Assembly (NCBI GenBank): GCA_017395085.1
Contig: JAFPWF010000034.1
Location: 1-64,000 of the forward strand
DNA from: Oscillospiraceae bacterium
Lineage (GTDB): Bacteria > Bacillota > Clostridia > Oscillospirales > Oscillospiraceae
Reading direction: 5' to 3'
DNA length: 64,000 bases
Shown here: one piece after another, positions 8,008 through 16,984 of the stretch
Layout of the letters: each line of letters begins with the position of its first letter
Numbering within the stretch: position 1 is the first letter of the stretch
Notes under the pieces: generated by a model
Databases searched by the model: none
Seen by the model: only the letters and a program-made list of their open reading frames with translations
Told to the model about the DNA's origin: nothing
Translations under genes and position numbers: made by a program

Positions 8008-8484
8008 TTACACGAGTCGAATCACACCGTATGTGATCCCGGTAACGATGATCCCCGCAATACAAACACCGACAAAAATAATCGGGATTGCCTGCTTCAT
8101 CTTCATGTTCAGCAGCGCGGCTATCAACGCTCCGGTCCAGGCCCCGGTACCCGGCGCGGGAATTGCCACAAACAGCAGCAGCCCCCACGGGCCGTAGCGT
8201 TCAATCACATCACTTTTGGATTCCGCGCGCTTTTCCAGCCTGGTCACAACTGCATTCATCCACGGCCAGTGCAGCCGCAGCCATGCGAAAACCTTTTTGA
8301 TAAAAATGATGATGAACGGTACCGGCAGCATATTGCCGAGCACAGTGGCAATATAAGCCAGCCACAACGGAAGCCCGGAGGTAATCGCAACAGGCAGCCC
8401 GCCGCGCAGTTCCACAATCGGAATCATGGAAATGCAGAAAGCCCATATGAATTTTCCGAACGTTGTACCGGTCAGCCAATCCAT
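8008..8484 (-). CDS. small multidrug-export-like membrane protein (COG2426 family)
   Basis: A 158-residue membrane protein with about four hydrophobic segments and the family pattern IPIVELRGGLPVAI near the N terminus, then ERYGPWGLLLFVAIPAPGTGAWTG. These mark the Sm_multidrug_ex family, which is related to DedA/SNARE-associated membrane proteins. The multidrug role given by the family name is weakly supported, so no substrate is proposed. GGAG lies 10 nt before the ATG. Close linkage to plsY suggests cotranscription; a role in envelope lipids is possible but not shown. Confidence 0.8.
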   Translation of the reverse strand: MDWLTGTTFGKFIWAFCISMIPIVELRGGLPVAITSGLPLWLAYIATVLGNMLPVPFIIIFIKKVFAWLRLHWPWMNAVVTRLEKRAESKSDVIERYGPWGLLLFVAIPAPGTGAWTGALIAALLNMKMKQAIPIIFVGVCIAGIIVTGITYGVIRLV

Positions 8485-8516
8485 CTTCAGAATACTCCGT
8501 TTGCAGGTTTTTTGTT

Positions 8517-8545
8517 ATCATAACATATGCCGTTGCAAGAAGCAA
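8517..8545 (-). promoter_or_regulatory. promoter of the COG2426 gene and plsY, TTGCTT-17-TGTTATGAT
   Basis: On the minus strand TTGCTT (8540-8545), a 17-bp spacer and TATGAT (8517-8522) with a TG extension. The spacer is made of one arm of the upstream terminator hairpin at 8527-8551. Confidence 0.65.
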
Positions 8546-8551
8546 CGGCAT
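8527..8551 (-). terminator. hairpin terminator after the FadR-type regulator
   Basis: A 10-bp perfect stem (ATGCCGTTGC/GCAACGGCAT) with a 5-nt loop, 43 nt beyond the regulator's stop. The T-tract is weak (ATGTTATG), so it may be a partial terminator. It overlaps the next promoter. Confidence 0.5.
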
Positions 8552-8594
8552 AAACTGTTAAAAAGATTAAAATATTTTCCGCAAAGTTTGGCGC

Positions 8595-9257
8595 TTATCC
8601 GTCAATCGGTTCCAGATGCTCCATTCGGTTCATCGCGTTCCTGACATGTGCCAGAACCGCCTGCTCCGCCCGATCCGTATCATGAGACGCCAGAGCCTCA
8701 CAGATCGCCATATGCTCTTCATTTGACTGGAGGGCACGGCTCTGCTTGCTGATGGAGGCTATGCGGTATTTCGTCATCTTTTTATGGATCCGTACCAGGA
8801 CATCGGTATAGGATTTGCTGCCGCTGGCCGTATAGAGAAGCTCATGAAACTGAGAATCCAGATTCTTTGTGTGTTCGGAACTGCCGTTCCCCTGCTTGTT
8901 GATATAGAAGCGCTGGAGATCCGTCAGCTCATAAAGCTGGGAAAGCTGCTCTTCGGTGATGTTCCGTGCGGCACGGCGTGCAACCTCACCTTCCAGATGG
9001 AGACGAATATCATACATGTCAAGCATATCGTCATTGGAGATTCCGATGACGACCATTCCGCGCCCGGATTCCTGAAGAATATTCTCCTGTGCAAGACGCA
9101 GGAGAGCCTCGCGAATCGGAGTGCGGCTCACATTCATTTCCTTGGAAAGACGAAGCTCACTGAGCACTTCGCCCCTCTGATACCTTCCGGACAGGATGTC
9201 CTTTTCCAACTGCTCGAAAATCTGGTCGGCAATGGAGATATTACGGTGTTCCTTCAT
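8595..9257 (-). CDS. GntR-family regulator, FadR/FCD subfamily
   Basis: A 220-residue transcription factor. The N-terminal winged helix has the GntR pattern SELRLSKEMNVSRTPIREALLRL. The all-helical FCD ligand-binding domain follows, with MYDIRLHLEGEVARRAA and two conserved histidines in SQFHELL and NEEHMAI that usually hold a metal. FCD regulators typically sense small carboxylic acids. The ATG at 9257 with AGAGGA 8 nt upstream is preferred to the ATG at 9303-9305, which lies in the operator. The gene is alone in its unit. Its target beyond itself cannot be seen. Confidence 0.88.
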   Translation of the reverse strand: MKEHRNISIADQIFEQLEKDILSGRYQRGEVLSELRLSKEMNVSRTPIREALLRLAQENILQESGRGMVVIGISNDDMLDMYDIRLHLEGEVARRAARNITEEQLSQLYELTDLQRFYINKQGNGSSEHTKNLDSQFHELLYTASGSKSYTDVLVRIHKKMTKYRIASISKQSRALQSNEEHMAICEALASHDTDRAEQAVLAHVRNAMNRMEHLEPIDG

Positions 9258-9294
9258 GACTACGTTCCTCTGTTGTTCTTTGCTTAACCGTATG

Positions 9295-9306
9295 ATTGTA
9301 TACAAT
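9295..9306. promoter_or_regulatory. FCD-type GntR operator ATTGTATACAAT
   Basis: A perfect 12-bp palindrome that matches the TNGTNNNACNA operator shape of FadR/FCD regulators. It overlaps the start-proximal side of the -10 box, so the regulator probably represses itself. Confidence 0.75.
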
Positions 9307-9333
9307 TGTAGCGTTATTCCATTGCAGTGTCAA
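9305..9333 (-). promoter_or_regulatory. promoter of the FadR-type regulator, TTGACA-17-TACAAT
   Basis: Consensus -35 TTGACA at 9328-9333 and TACAAT at 9305-9310 on the minus strand with 17-bp spacing, directly over the palindrome. Confidence 0.85.
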
Positions 9334-9353
9334 GAGGGAATCTGTATATGAAA

Positions 9354-9381
9354 TGCAGGCGGCTGTGGAAAGCCGCCTGCA
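9354..9381 (-). terminator. intrinsic terminator after ftsH
   Basis: A perfect 11-bp G+C-rich stem (TGCAGGCGGCT/AGCCGCCTGCA) with a 6-nt loop, followed on the minus strand by TTTCATAT. It lies 22 nt past the ftsH stop. Confidence 0.75.
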
Positions 9382-9403
9382 AGGTATCTGATTTTAAAGA
9401 ATG

Positions 9404-11485
9404 TTATTCTTCCGTTTTCTGTTCCGGCTGTTCTTCTTCCGGATTCGGAGCTTCCGCTTCCACCGCATTTGCAGAGGATTCCTCTGCGGATCCCGGATCC
9501 GGTGTTTCTCCCGGCCCGGCGGCCTCTTCCGGCGCCTTCTGCTCCTCGGCGTACCCGTCCGTCATGGAGATCTTTCTGGCAGGGCGCTCAATGGTTTTAT
9601 CATGTCGCGCACTTTTGGCCGCTCTGATGCTTTCAGGCATAAACTCGCCGTGCTCAAAAAAGTAGTTGAATTCCTCGGCCTCGATCGTCTCATGGACCAG
9701 AAGATACTCCGCAAGGCCGCGAAGCTGATCGGCATGGGCCGTCAGAATCTCTTCACAGCGTGCCGCAGCGGCATCGAAAATGGCTTTCACCTCTTCGTCG
9801 ATAATCGCCGCAGTTTCCTCGGAATAACTCTTGGTCTGGCCGAAGTCGCGGCCGATGAAGATGCTGTGTCCGGAAGTATCATACAGGATAGGTCCCAGAC
9901 GCTCGCTCATACCGTAACGCATGACCATGTCGCGGGCAAGCGAGCTCGCCTGCTGGATATCTCCCGAAGCACCGGTCGAGATATCGTCCAAGAAAAGCTT
10001 TTCCGCGATCCGTCCGCCGAGCGCAACGACAATGTTTTCAAACATCTCTTCCCGGGAGGTAAAGTTCTCGAGGTCTTCCTGCGGACGGAACAGGGTAAAG
10101 CCGCCTGCCGGCCCGCGGGGAATGATGGTAATGTAATGCACCGGATCCACATGCTCGCAGAACCTTGCCGTAACGGCATGCCCCGACTCGTGGAAAGCCG
10201 TCAGGCGTTTGGCCCGCTCGCTCATCTTGCGGCTCTTCTTTTCCGGACCCATCTGAACCTTCAGGATCGCCTCATCCACATCATCCATGGTAATAAAACG
10301 ATGCTTCCGGCGGACAGCAAGCAGGGCTGCCTCATTCATGAGGTTTTCAAGATCGGCACCGGAGAATCCGGGCGTTCCCTTGGCAATGGAATTCAGATCA
10401 ACATCATCGCCGAGCTGTTTGTCGCGTGAATGAATCTTCAGAATCGCTTCCCTGCCGCGGATATCCGGCAGACCAACATAGACCTGGCGGTCAAAGCGGC
10501 CCGGACGCAGCAGAGCATTGTCCAGAATATCGGCGCGGTTAGTGGCCGCCATCACTATGACGCCCTCGTTGGTCCCGAAACCGTCCATCTCCACCAGCAG
10601 CTGGTTCAAAGTCTGCTCGCGTTCATCATGTCCGCCGCCGAGACCGCTGCCGCGCTGCCGGCCGACTGCATCAATCTCATCGATGAAGATGATTGCCGGA
10701 GCGGCCTTTTTCGCCTGTTCAAACAAATCACGCACACGTCCGGCGCCGACACCGACGTAGAGTTCTACAAAGTCGGAGCCGGAGATCGACAGGAACTGAA
10801 CGCCTGCTTCACCCGCAACCGCTTTTGCCAGCAAGGTTTTACCGGTTCCCGGAGGCCCGACCAGAAGAACACCCTTCGGGATTCTGGCTCCCATGGACGT
10901 ATAAGCCTTCGGATCCTTCAGAAAGTCAACGATCTCCGCCAGTTCTTCCTTTTCTTCATCGCAGCCGGCGACATCGGCGAAGGTTTTCCTGTTCTTCTCA
11001 TCACTTCCAAGGCGCGTCCGCGCTTTGCTGAAGCGCGCCACGCCGCCGGCTCCGCCGCCCATGCGGTTCATCATGACATACCACAGGGCCATTGCGCCGC
11101 CCATCAGGATAATATACGGGACGATGCTGGCCCACCAGGGAACGACAAAGCCTTCGCTGTAGTCATAGGTCTCCAGAACACCGCGCTGATGCTGGTCCAT
11201 GATCATCTCGTTGAAGTCAGAATAGAATACATTGAAGCTGTAGAGATCATAGGACTTCTGTTCCGGATTCTCGGGGTCATCCGTGCGAATTTGAAGAACT
11301 ATCTTATTGCCTTCCGTGGTAAAGGACTGCACCTGCTCTGACTGAAACAGATCGACCAGTTCCGAATAGCTTTCCAGCTGGCCCGGTTCGCTGTCTTTCG
11401 ACATGGTAAAGATGACGGCGACAAGGATCAGCAGAAGCAGGACATAAAATCCGATATCTCTTGCCCGGTTACGTTTAGGATTCAA
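9404..11485 (-). CDS. ftsH: ATP-dependent zinc metalloprotease FtsH
   Basis: A 693-residue membrane AAA+ protease that extracts and degrades membrane and regulatory proteins. There are two membrane segments (about 11-28 and 117-138) around a small outside domain. Walker A GPPGTGKT is at 210-217, Walker B FIDE at 267-270, and the zinc site HESGH at 432-436. The C-terminal 90 residues are an acidic, proline/glutamate-rich tail longer than in many homologues. The start is a TTG at 11483-11485 with a poor ribosome binding site. It is the last gene of the gdpP-rplI-dnaB-tilS-hpt-ftsH run; tilS-hpt-ftsH is a classic Bacillota neighbourhood. Confidence 0.96.
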   Translation of the reverse strand: MNPKRNRARDIGFYVLLLLILVAVIFTMSKDSEPGQLESYSELVDLFQSEQVQSFTTEGNKIVLQIRTDDPENPEQKSYDLYSFNVFYSDFNEMIMDQHQRGVLETYDYSEGFVVPWWASIVPYIILMGGAMALWYVMMNRMGGGAGGVARFSKARTRLGSDEKNRKTFADVAGCDEEKEELAEIVDFLKDPKAYTSMGARIPKGVLLVGPPGTGKTLLAKAVAGEAGVQFLSISGSDFVELYVGVGAGRVRDLFEQAKKAAPAIIFIDEIDAVGRQRGSGLGGGHDEREQTLNQLLVEMDGFGTNEGVIVMAATNRADILDNALLRPGRFDRQVYVGLPDIRGREAILKIHSRDKQLGDDVDLNSIAKGTPGFSGADLENLMNEAALLAVRRKHRFITMDDVDEAILKVQMGPEKKSRKMSERAKRLTAFHESGHAVTARFCEHVDPVHYITIIPRGPAGGFTLFRPQEDLENFTSREEMFENIVVALGGRIAEKLFLDDISTGASGDIQQASSLARDMVMRYGMSERLGPILYDTSGHSIFIGRDFGQTKSYSEETAAIIDEEVKAIFDAAAARCEEILTAHADQLRGLAEYLLVHETIEAEEFNYFFEHGEFMPESIRAAKSARHDKTIERPARKISMTDGYAEEQKAPEEAAGPGETPDPGSAEESSANAVEAEAPNPEEEQPEQKTEE

Positions 11486-11536
11486 ATACGCTCACATCCG
11501 TTCTAAAACTGCATTGCTTACATCAGGAGGGCTGCC

Positions 11537-12070
11537 TCAGGAATACACCGAGGGCTTCAGCACTCCAATATAGGGCAGGTTGCGGTAACGCTCGTTATAG
11601 TCAAGGCCGTAACCTACCACAAAGGCATCCGGAATCTCGAAGCAGGAATACTCCGGATAGATATTCGCCTTTCTACGCGCGGGTTTGTCAAGCAGGGTGG
11701 CAATGTGAATGGAGGCAGGCTTGCGAACCTCCAGATACTGCTTTAAATAATTCAGGGTAACACCGGAGTCCAGAATATCCTCCACCAGAATCACATGCCT
11801 GCCGACAATATCCTCACTCAGGTCTTTGTTGATTTTCACCGCGCCGGTCGAAGTCGTGCCGCTGTAGGAAGAAACCGCCATAAAGTCCATGGCACACGGA
11901 ATCTCAACCGTCCGCATCAGATCCGCCATAAAAATGAAGCATCCTTTCAGGACACCGACAAAAATCGGGTTTTTCCCCCTGTAGTCTTCGGAGATCCGCT
12001 TTCCGATCTCAGACACTTTCTGATGAATCTGCTCTTCCGTCAGGAGAATCCGCTCCACGTCGTTGATCAT
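11537..12070 (-). CDS. hpt: hypoxanthine phosphoribosyltransferase
   Basis: A 177-residue purine salvage enzyme converting hypoxanthine or guanine plus PRPP to IMP or GMP. The PRPP-binding motif VILVEDILDSGVTL is typical of HPRT, and the YRNLPYIGVLKPSVY C terminus is conserved in Bacillota. The ATG at 12070 with AAAGGA 5-6 nt upstream is preferred over the ATG at 12088. It sits between tilS and ftsH. In related species Hpt and TilS help regulate ftsH, but nothing here tests that. Confidence 0.94.
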   Translation of the reverse strand: MINDVERILLTEEQIHQKVSEIGKRISEDYRGKNPIFVGVLKGCFIFMADLMRTVEIPCAMDFMAVSSYSGTTSTGAVKINKDLSEDIVGRHVILVEDILDSGVTLNYLKQYLEVRKPASIHIATLLDKPARRKANIYPEYSCFEIPDAFVVGYGLDYNERYRNLPYIGVLKPSVYS

Positions 12071-12154
12071 AGCATTCCTTTCCGCCATTCGGCACGTGAG
12101 AGGTATCTTACCACACTCACGTAATATTTTGAAGACTCAGATTTGAACAAGCCG

Positions 12155-13087
12155 TTAATTTCTCGGTTCAAAAATCAGCATCCCCCTGCAGCGAAGGACC
12201 TTTTGACCGGGGAGTTCCAGAGTACCGCGTTCCGTGCTCTCCGCAAAACGAAGAAGCGCCTGCGTGCGCTCCAGACTCAGTCCGCTTCCGCAGAGCGTTC
12301 GCAAAACCCTGGCCGCAACAGCCGGCTCCAGGGAAAGCAAAGCTTTCGAAGGAATAGTCAGGTCCTGCAGATTTTTCCGGAGAAACTCTTCCGCCTGCCG
12401 GGTAAGGCAAACATCGTCTTCCCGCAGCAGTTCGGAAGTGCGGCTGATTGCCTCCAGCAAAGCCGGGTTCTCCTCCTGCAGGAGCGGAAGGATCCGGTGT
12501 CGAAAACGGTTCCGTGTGAAACCGTCATCGCCGTTGCTGCTGTCTTCCACCCAGGGGATCTCATTTTCGCGCAGCCAGGTTTCAATCTCCTGCCGTTCTG
12601 TCTGAAGAAGAGGACGGATCAGTCTCCCCCTGACCGGAGGAATTCCCGCCAGGCCCCTGCTTCCGGCACCGCGGCACAGGTTCATCAGGACAGTTTCGGC
12701 ATTGTCGTTCGCAGTATGCGCTGTCGCGATCCTGTCACAGTGCAGGCGGTCCGCCGTCTCATCCAGGAAGCGGTAGCGAAGCGTCCTGGCGGCTTCTTCC
12801 AGCCCGATCCGGTGATCTGACGCATAGGCAGCGACATCTCCATGTCCGACCACGCAGGGCACATTCAGCGCATCGCACTGCTGCTGTGTAAACTGCCTGT
12901 CCCGGTCTGACTCGGTTCCCCGCAGACCATGGTCGAAATGTGCGGCAGAGATCTGAAGACCTCGCTCTTTTTCCATTGCCTTCAGCTGATGCAGAAGAAA
13001 AACGCTGTCCGCACCGCCGGATACCGCGCACAGCACATGGGTCCCTGCCGGGAGCATAACATAGCGGTCAATCCACTCAGACTTCAT
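12155..13087 (-). CDS. tilS: tRNA(Ile)-lysidine synthase
   Basis: A 310-residue PP-loop ATPase that converts cytidine-34 of tRNA-Ile(CAU) to lysidine, so that it reads AUA. The N-type ATP pyrophosphatase loop SGGADS is at 23-28, with HFDHGLRGTESDRD and HTANDNAETVLMNLCRG further on. The protein is short: the C-terminal domains of the 430-470-residue forms are reduced to about 80 residues, similar to minimal TilS proteins. The ATG at 13087 lies inside the end of dnaB; an ATG two codons upstream (13093) is equally possible and no clear ribosome binding site decides. Confidence 0.92.
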   Translation of the reverse strand: MKSEWIDRYVMLPAGTHVLCAVSGGADSVFLLHQLKAMEKERGLQISAAHFDHGLRGTESDRDRQFTQQQCDALNVPCVVGHGDVAAYASDHRIGLEEAARTLRYRFLDETADRLHCDRIATAHTANDNAETVLMNLCRGAGSRGLAGIPPVRGRLIRPLLQTERQEIETWLRENEIPWVEDSSNGDDGFTRNRFRHRILPLLQEENPALLEAISRTSELLREDDVCLTRQAEEFLRKNLQDLTIPSKALLSLEPAVAARVLRTLCGSGLSLERTQALLRFAESTERGTLELPGQKVLRCRGMLIFEPRN

Positions 13088-14423
13088 CGTCATAGCGACG
13101 TTCGATAGACGCAAACGAAGTGTATTCCGGAAGCCAGCTCAGATTCACCGTTCCTGTCGCACCCTTTCGGTTTTTCAGAACAATGGCTTCCGCCAGGTTC
13201 GGATTCTCGGACTCTTTGTTATAGTAGCCGTCACGGTACAGGCCGATGACCACATCGGCGTCCTGTTCAATGGCGCCGGACTCGCGGAGGTCAGAGAGCA
13301 TCGGACGCTTATCCTGACGCGACTCGTTTGCACGGGAAAGCTGCGACAGACAGATGACCGGGACATTCAGTTCCTTTGCCATAATCTTCAGCATACGGCT
13401 CATGTCGCTGACGGCCTGCGTACGGCTTTCGTTGGACCAGCTGTGTCCGCTTCCGGCTGACTGCATCAGCTGCAGATAGTCGATGACAACCAGATCGAGG
13501 TTCTGAACGCGCCGGCACTGTGCATTCATGTCCGCAACGGTCAGTGTGGGATTATCGTCGATGCGAATATCCGCCATACTGATGGTCTGTGCAGCATCGG
13601 TGACATCACGCCACTGCCGTTCGGTCAGCTGTCCTGTCTGCAGGTTCTGCGAAGGAATCAGCGCCGCACGGGACAGCAGCCTGGATACCAGCTGTTCGCG
13701 GGACATCTCCAGTGAGAAAATCGCAACCGTCTTTTTCAGATTCATTCCCGCATACAGCGCCATATTCAGCGCAATACTTGTCTTGCCCATTCCGGGACGG
13801 GCCGCAATGAGGATCAGCTCCGATTTATTCAGGCCCAGGGTAATCCGGTCCAAATCCGGAAGACCGGTAGAGATCCCGGGAATCTTATTCCCGGAACTCG
13901 CTGCCTCTGAAAGCTTGTCAAACACGGTCTGCATGACCGATGAAATCGGGATCAGCCCTCCGACACTTCTTCCCTGCCGCAGCGCGTAGATCTTACGCTC
14001 GGCAGCTTCCAGCGCGGCATCCGCCTCCCCGCTTCCGTCATAGACCATACTGTTGATTTCATCGGCTGTTTCGCCGAGCCTGCGCAGCAGGGCGCGGTCG
14101 CGCACAATTGCTGCATACTCCAGCACGTTCGCGGCAGTCGGTGTCATGCGCATGACTTCTGCCAGATACTGCTCGCAGTTATCCTGGTAGACACCGCGCA
14201 CCCGCATCTGGTTCAGCACAGTGACGGGATCGATGGTAATCCCATAGGAAAACATGTAATACACGGTCTCATAGATATCGCGGTTCAGTTTCCCGTAGAA
14301 TTCATCCGCACGGAGCTTCTCCATGACTGCCGGCACGCAGGCAGGGTCAATCAGCACGGAGCCGACCACTGCCTGTTCTGCCTGTGCCGAAAAAGGCACT
14401 TTTTTCCCAAGCAGTTCGTCCAT
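13077..14423 (-). CDS. dnaB: replicative DNA helicase
   Basis: A 448-residue hexameric helicase that unwinds DNA at the replication fork. The N-terminal helical domain (about 1-150) carries the usual EQAVVGSVLIDP start. The RecA-like motor has Walker A ARPGMGKTS near residue 209 and Walker B LVVIDYLQLM near 305, with GLPDLDRIT ahead of it. No intein interrupts the motifs. It follows rplI by 2 nt and overlaps tilS, in the conserved gdpP-rplI-dnaB order of Bacillota. Confidence 0.96.
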   Translation of the reverse strand: MDELLGKKVPFSAQAEQAVVGSVLIDPACVPAVMEKLRADEFYGKLNRDIYETVYYMFSYGITIDPVTVLNQMRVRGVYQDNCEQYLAEVMRMTPTAANVLEYAAIVRDRALLRRLGETADEINSMVYDGSGEADAALEAAERKIYALRQGRSVGGLIPISSVMQTVFDKLSEAASSGNKIPGISTGLPDLDRITLGLNKSELILIAARPGMGKTSIALNMALYAGMNLKKTVAIFSLEMSREQLVSRLLSRAALIPSQNLQTGQLTERQWRDVTDAAQTISMADIRIDDNPTLTVADMNAQCRRVQNLDLVVIDYLQLMQSAGSGHSWSNESRTQAVSDMSRMLKIMAKELNVPVICLSQLSRANESRQDKRPMLSDLRESGAIEQDADVVIGLYRDGYYNKESENPNLAEAIVLKNRKGATGTVNLSWLPEYTSFASIERRYDDEV

Positions 14424-14425
14424 GC

Positions 14426-14872
14426 TCAGCCTTCGACCACCAGAAGATTAATGTTTGCGCTTACTTCATAACCGAGCTTGGCTTTTACGGTGTAGCTTCC
14501 GTAACTCTTGATCGGCTCACTCTGGACAATTTTATTCTTTTCGATATCCATATCAAACTGTTCTTTCAGGGCTTTGCTGATGGTTTCGGAGGTTACAGCC
14601 CCAAACAGTTTTCCGCTTCCGCCGGACTTTGCCCGTACTGTGACCTGCACCGCTTCCAGTTTCTCCGCATATTCCAGGGCGAGTGCTTTCTCCTTCGCCG
14701 CCTGGGCAGCCTTCGCCTTTTCCTTCAGTTTGATGGCATTGATGGCATCCGTTGTTGCGGCTGACGCCAGTTTTCTGGGGAGAAGATAATTTCGCGCATA
14801 TCCGTCCGAAACCTCTTTAATCTCTCCCTTTTTCCCCTGTCCGCGGACATCTTCGTTGAATACTACTTTCAT
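14426..14872 (-). CDS. rplI: 50S ribosomal protein L9
   Basis: A 148-residue ribosomal protein. The N-terminal rRNA-binding domain MKVVFNEDVRGQGKKGEIKE and DGYARNYLLPRKLA is standard for L9. A long alanine/lysine-rich helix links it to the C-terminal domain with SGKLFGAVT. The ATG at 14872 has AGGAG 7 nt upstream; the in-frame ATG 10 codons earlier is rejected. It lies 10 nt after gdpP. Confidence 0.96.
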   Translation of the reverse strand: MKVVFNEDVRGQGKKGEIKEVSDGYARNYLLPRKLASAATTDAINAIKLKEKAKAAQAAKEKALALEYAEKLEAVQVTVRAKSGGSGKLFGAVTSETISKALKEQFDMDIEKNKIVQSEPIKSYGSYTVKAKLGYEVSANINLLVVEG

Positions 14873-14882
14873 CGTTTTTCTC

Positions 14883-16877
14883 CTATCCAAGATAATCGTC
14901 AATTGCCGCGTGGATTTTCTTTTCGACCTCGTTCACCGACATGTGTTCGAGTTTTGCCGCCGCCGCACTGCGGTTGCCGCCGCCGCCCAGCTTTTCCATC
15001 AGAATCTGTACATTCATTTCCCCGATTGACCGAGCCGAAACGCTGATACCGTTCTGCCGGTCCGGAGAGGCTACCACCGCAGCTTCCACTCCGGAGACAT
15101 TCAGGAGTTCGTCCGCTGCCTGTGCCAGGACAATGCGTTCCTGTACTTCATCGGTAATGACTACCGCAACGCCGCGGTACAGCTTGGCGTTCTGCATCAG
15201 CTTGTTGCGGGCAACCGTGGTGTCCATATCATTCTTGAACAGTTTTTTCACCGCCGCGGGATCCGCACCGCAGCGCCGCAGCCAGGAAGCCGCATCGTAG
15301 GTGCGCTCACCGGTCCGGATGGAAAAACTCTTGGTATCGAGTACAATTCCGGAAAGCAGGGCTTCCGCCTCGACTTTCCGAACGTCGTTCGGCTCAATCA
15401 GTTCCTGCATGATTTCAGTAATCAGTTCACAGGCCGAAGAAGCATACGGCTCAATAAATCCGAGCGCGGCATTCTGAATGTATGTTGCCCCGACCCTGTG
15501 ATGGTCGATCACCGCCACGCGGTTACAGGAAGCCAGGAGACTCGAATCTTCAACCTGTTCAGGCCGGTTGGTATCGACTACCACAAGCAGGGTTCTCGCA
15601 TCCGCCATGATCATGGCGTCATGCGGGCTGAGGAAGCTGTCACGGTAATCCGCTTCCTGTTTAATCAAATCCAGCAGCGGTTTCGCTGCGTTGTTGTTCT
15701 GATCCAAAATCATGTAGGACTTCGCCCCGAGTTTCCTGGCGAGACAGCAGATGCCGATATCGGCGCCAAGTGCATCCAGATCGGCAAACTTGTGGCCCAT
15801 GACAAAGACCTTGGACGAATCCCGGATCAGTTCCGAAAGTGTATTCGCCATCACGCGGGACTTGACTTTCGTTCTGCGCTCAACCTCCAGGCCGCGGCCT
15901 CCGAAGAACTCAAAGCTGACCCGGTTTTTGATGACCGTCTGATCTCCTCCGCGGGAAAGCGCAAGTTCGGTTCCGATATCCGCAAACTGAAGGCCCTCCT
16001 CCAGTGTGGCTGCGTCTTCCCCGAACCCGATACTGATGCTGGCCGCGATCCCGGCAGGATTCTCCACCTGATGCAGCTCTTCGAGGATGGAGAATTTATC
16101 GGCGCGATTACGCTCCAGATCCTTCTTCTCAAAAATGACAAGATAACGGTCGCGGTCATAGCGGCGCAGGATCCCGTGATACTTTTCGCACCAGTGATGA
16201 AGATGGTCTTCCACCGAATCCCGAAGATCATTCTTGACGCGCTCAGGATAGTTCCGGACCAGCTCATCCAGGTTATCGATCACGACGATTCCGGGTACCG
16301 GGCGGGAGTTTTCATAGAGAATGCGGGTGTTCTCATAATCCGTGACATCCAGCCAGTATGTGATGCCCATTATCGCATTGGATTCTTCTTCTTTTTCCGC
16401 ACGGATCAGATTGCCATAAAGCTGATACTTTCTTCCCTGGACCTCGGCAAGGACCGGATACAGCGATTTCCCTTCCATCAGCCATTTCCCGGAAAAATCC
16501 GGGATCAGGGATATCATCTTCGCAGTCAGTCTGGAGTCCTGCTCGTCAAACATGTGAAAGAACGCGTCATTTCCCCAGACCACACTGGAATCGGTAAGCC
16601 GGAACACCGCCATCGGCAGCGGGAAGCTGAGCAGCGTGCTGTTCTTGGCGTTTTCCGTGTCGTAGGTGATGGATTCGATGTATTTTACAAGCTGTCTGGA
16701 CTCTCTGCGCTTCGTAATCAGGGTGATTGCCAGCAGGATCAGAAACACAATGCCTTCCGCCGCAGCAAGGGTCTTTTGACCGAAAAACAGCGCTGCGGCG
16801 GCAAAAAGCGCAATGCAAACCAGAAACAGAATCTCAGCTTTCCCAGACGGAGGCTGATAAGTTTTATTTGATTTCAC
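14883..16877 (-). CDS. gdpP: cyclic-di-AMP phosphodiesterase GdpP
   Basis: A 664-residue membrane protein that hydrolyses c-di-AMP and so affects cell-wall tension, potassium balance and beta-lactam tolerance. Two membrane helices span about 15-55. A PAS-like domain follows (about 75-180), then a degenerate GGDEF domain (about 190-320), then DHH/DHHA1. The DHH site shows GHKFADLDALGAD (His362, Asp366, Asp368) and VIDHHRVG. The DHHA1 end has GGGGNRSAAAA. The start is a GTG at 16875-16877 with AGAGG upstream. It heads the transcript with rplI and dnaB, from the promoter at 16933-16961. Confidence 0.93.
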   Translation of the reverse strand: MKSNKTYQPPSGKAEILFLVCIALFAAAALFFGQKTLAAAEGIVFLILLAITLITKRRESRQLVKYIESITYDTENAKNSTLLSFPLPMAVFRLTDSSVVWGNDAFFHMFDEQDSRLTAKMISLIPDFSGKWLMEGKSLYPVLAEVQGRKYQLYGNLIRAEKEEESNAIMGITYWLDVTDYENTRILYENSRPVPGIVVIDNLDELVRNYPERVKNDLRDSVEDHLHHWCEKYHGILRRYDRDRYLVIFEKKDLERNRADKFSILEELHQVENPAGIAASISIGFGEDAATLEEGLQFADIGTELALSRGGDQTVIKNRVSFEFFGGRGLEVERRTKVKSRVMANTLSELIRDSSKVFVMGHKFADLDALGADIGICCLARKLGAKSYMILDQNNNAAKPLLDLIKQEADYRDSFLSPHDAMIMADARTLLVVVDTNRPEQVEDSSLLASCNRVAVIDHHRVGATYIQNAALGFIEPYASSACELITEIMQELIEPNDVRKVEAEALLSGIVLDTKSFSIRTGERTYDAASWLRRCGADPAAVKKLFKNDMDTTVARNKLMQNAKLYRGVAVVITDEVQERIVLAQAADELLNVSGVEAAVVASPDRQNGISVSARSIGEMNVQILMEKLGGGGNRSAAAAKLEHMSVNEVEKKIHAAIDDYLG

Positions 16878-16897
16878 TTGGCACCTCTGTAAAAACG

Positions 16898-16955
16898 GGC
16901 AGAGCCTTTAGTGGATATAGTAAAACAAATTTATTATATCACCAAAGGCTCTGCC
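16898..16955 (-). terminator. long hairpin between hisG and gdpP
   Basis: Arms of about 21 nt (GGCAGAGCCTTT... and ...AAAGGCTCTGCC) are nearly perfect complements with one bulge and enclose about 15 A+T-rich bases. On the minus strand CGTTTTTAC follows. It starts 30 nt past the hisG stop and can end hisZ-hisG transcription. The -10 box of gdpP lies in its loop. Confidence 0.65.
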
Positions 16956-16961
16956 GTGCAA
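16933..16961 (-). promoter_or_regulatory. gdpP promoter, TTGCAC-17-TATAAT
   Basis: TTGCAC (16956-16961) and a perfect TATAAT (16933-16938) on the minus strand, 17 bp apart. The spacer is the right arm of the hairpin at 16898-16955. Transcription would start near 16926. Confidence 0.7.
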
Positions 16962-16984
16962 GTAATTAAACAGAGGATTCGATT

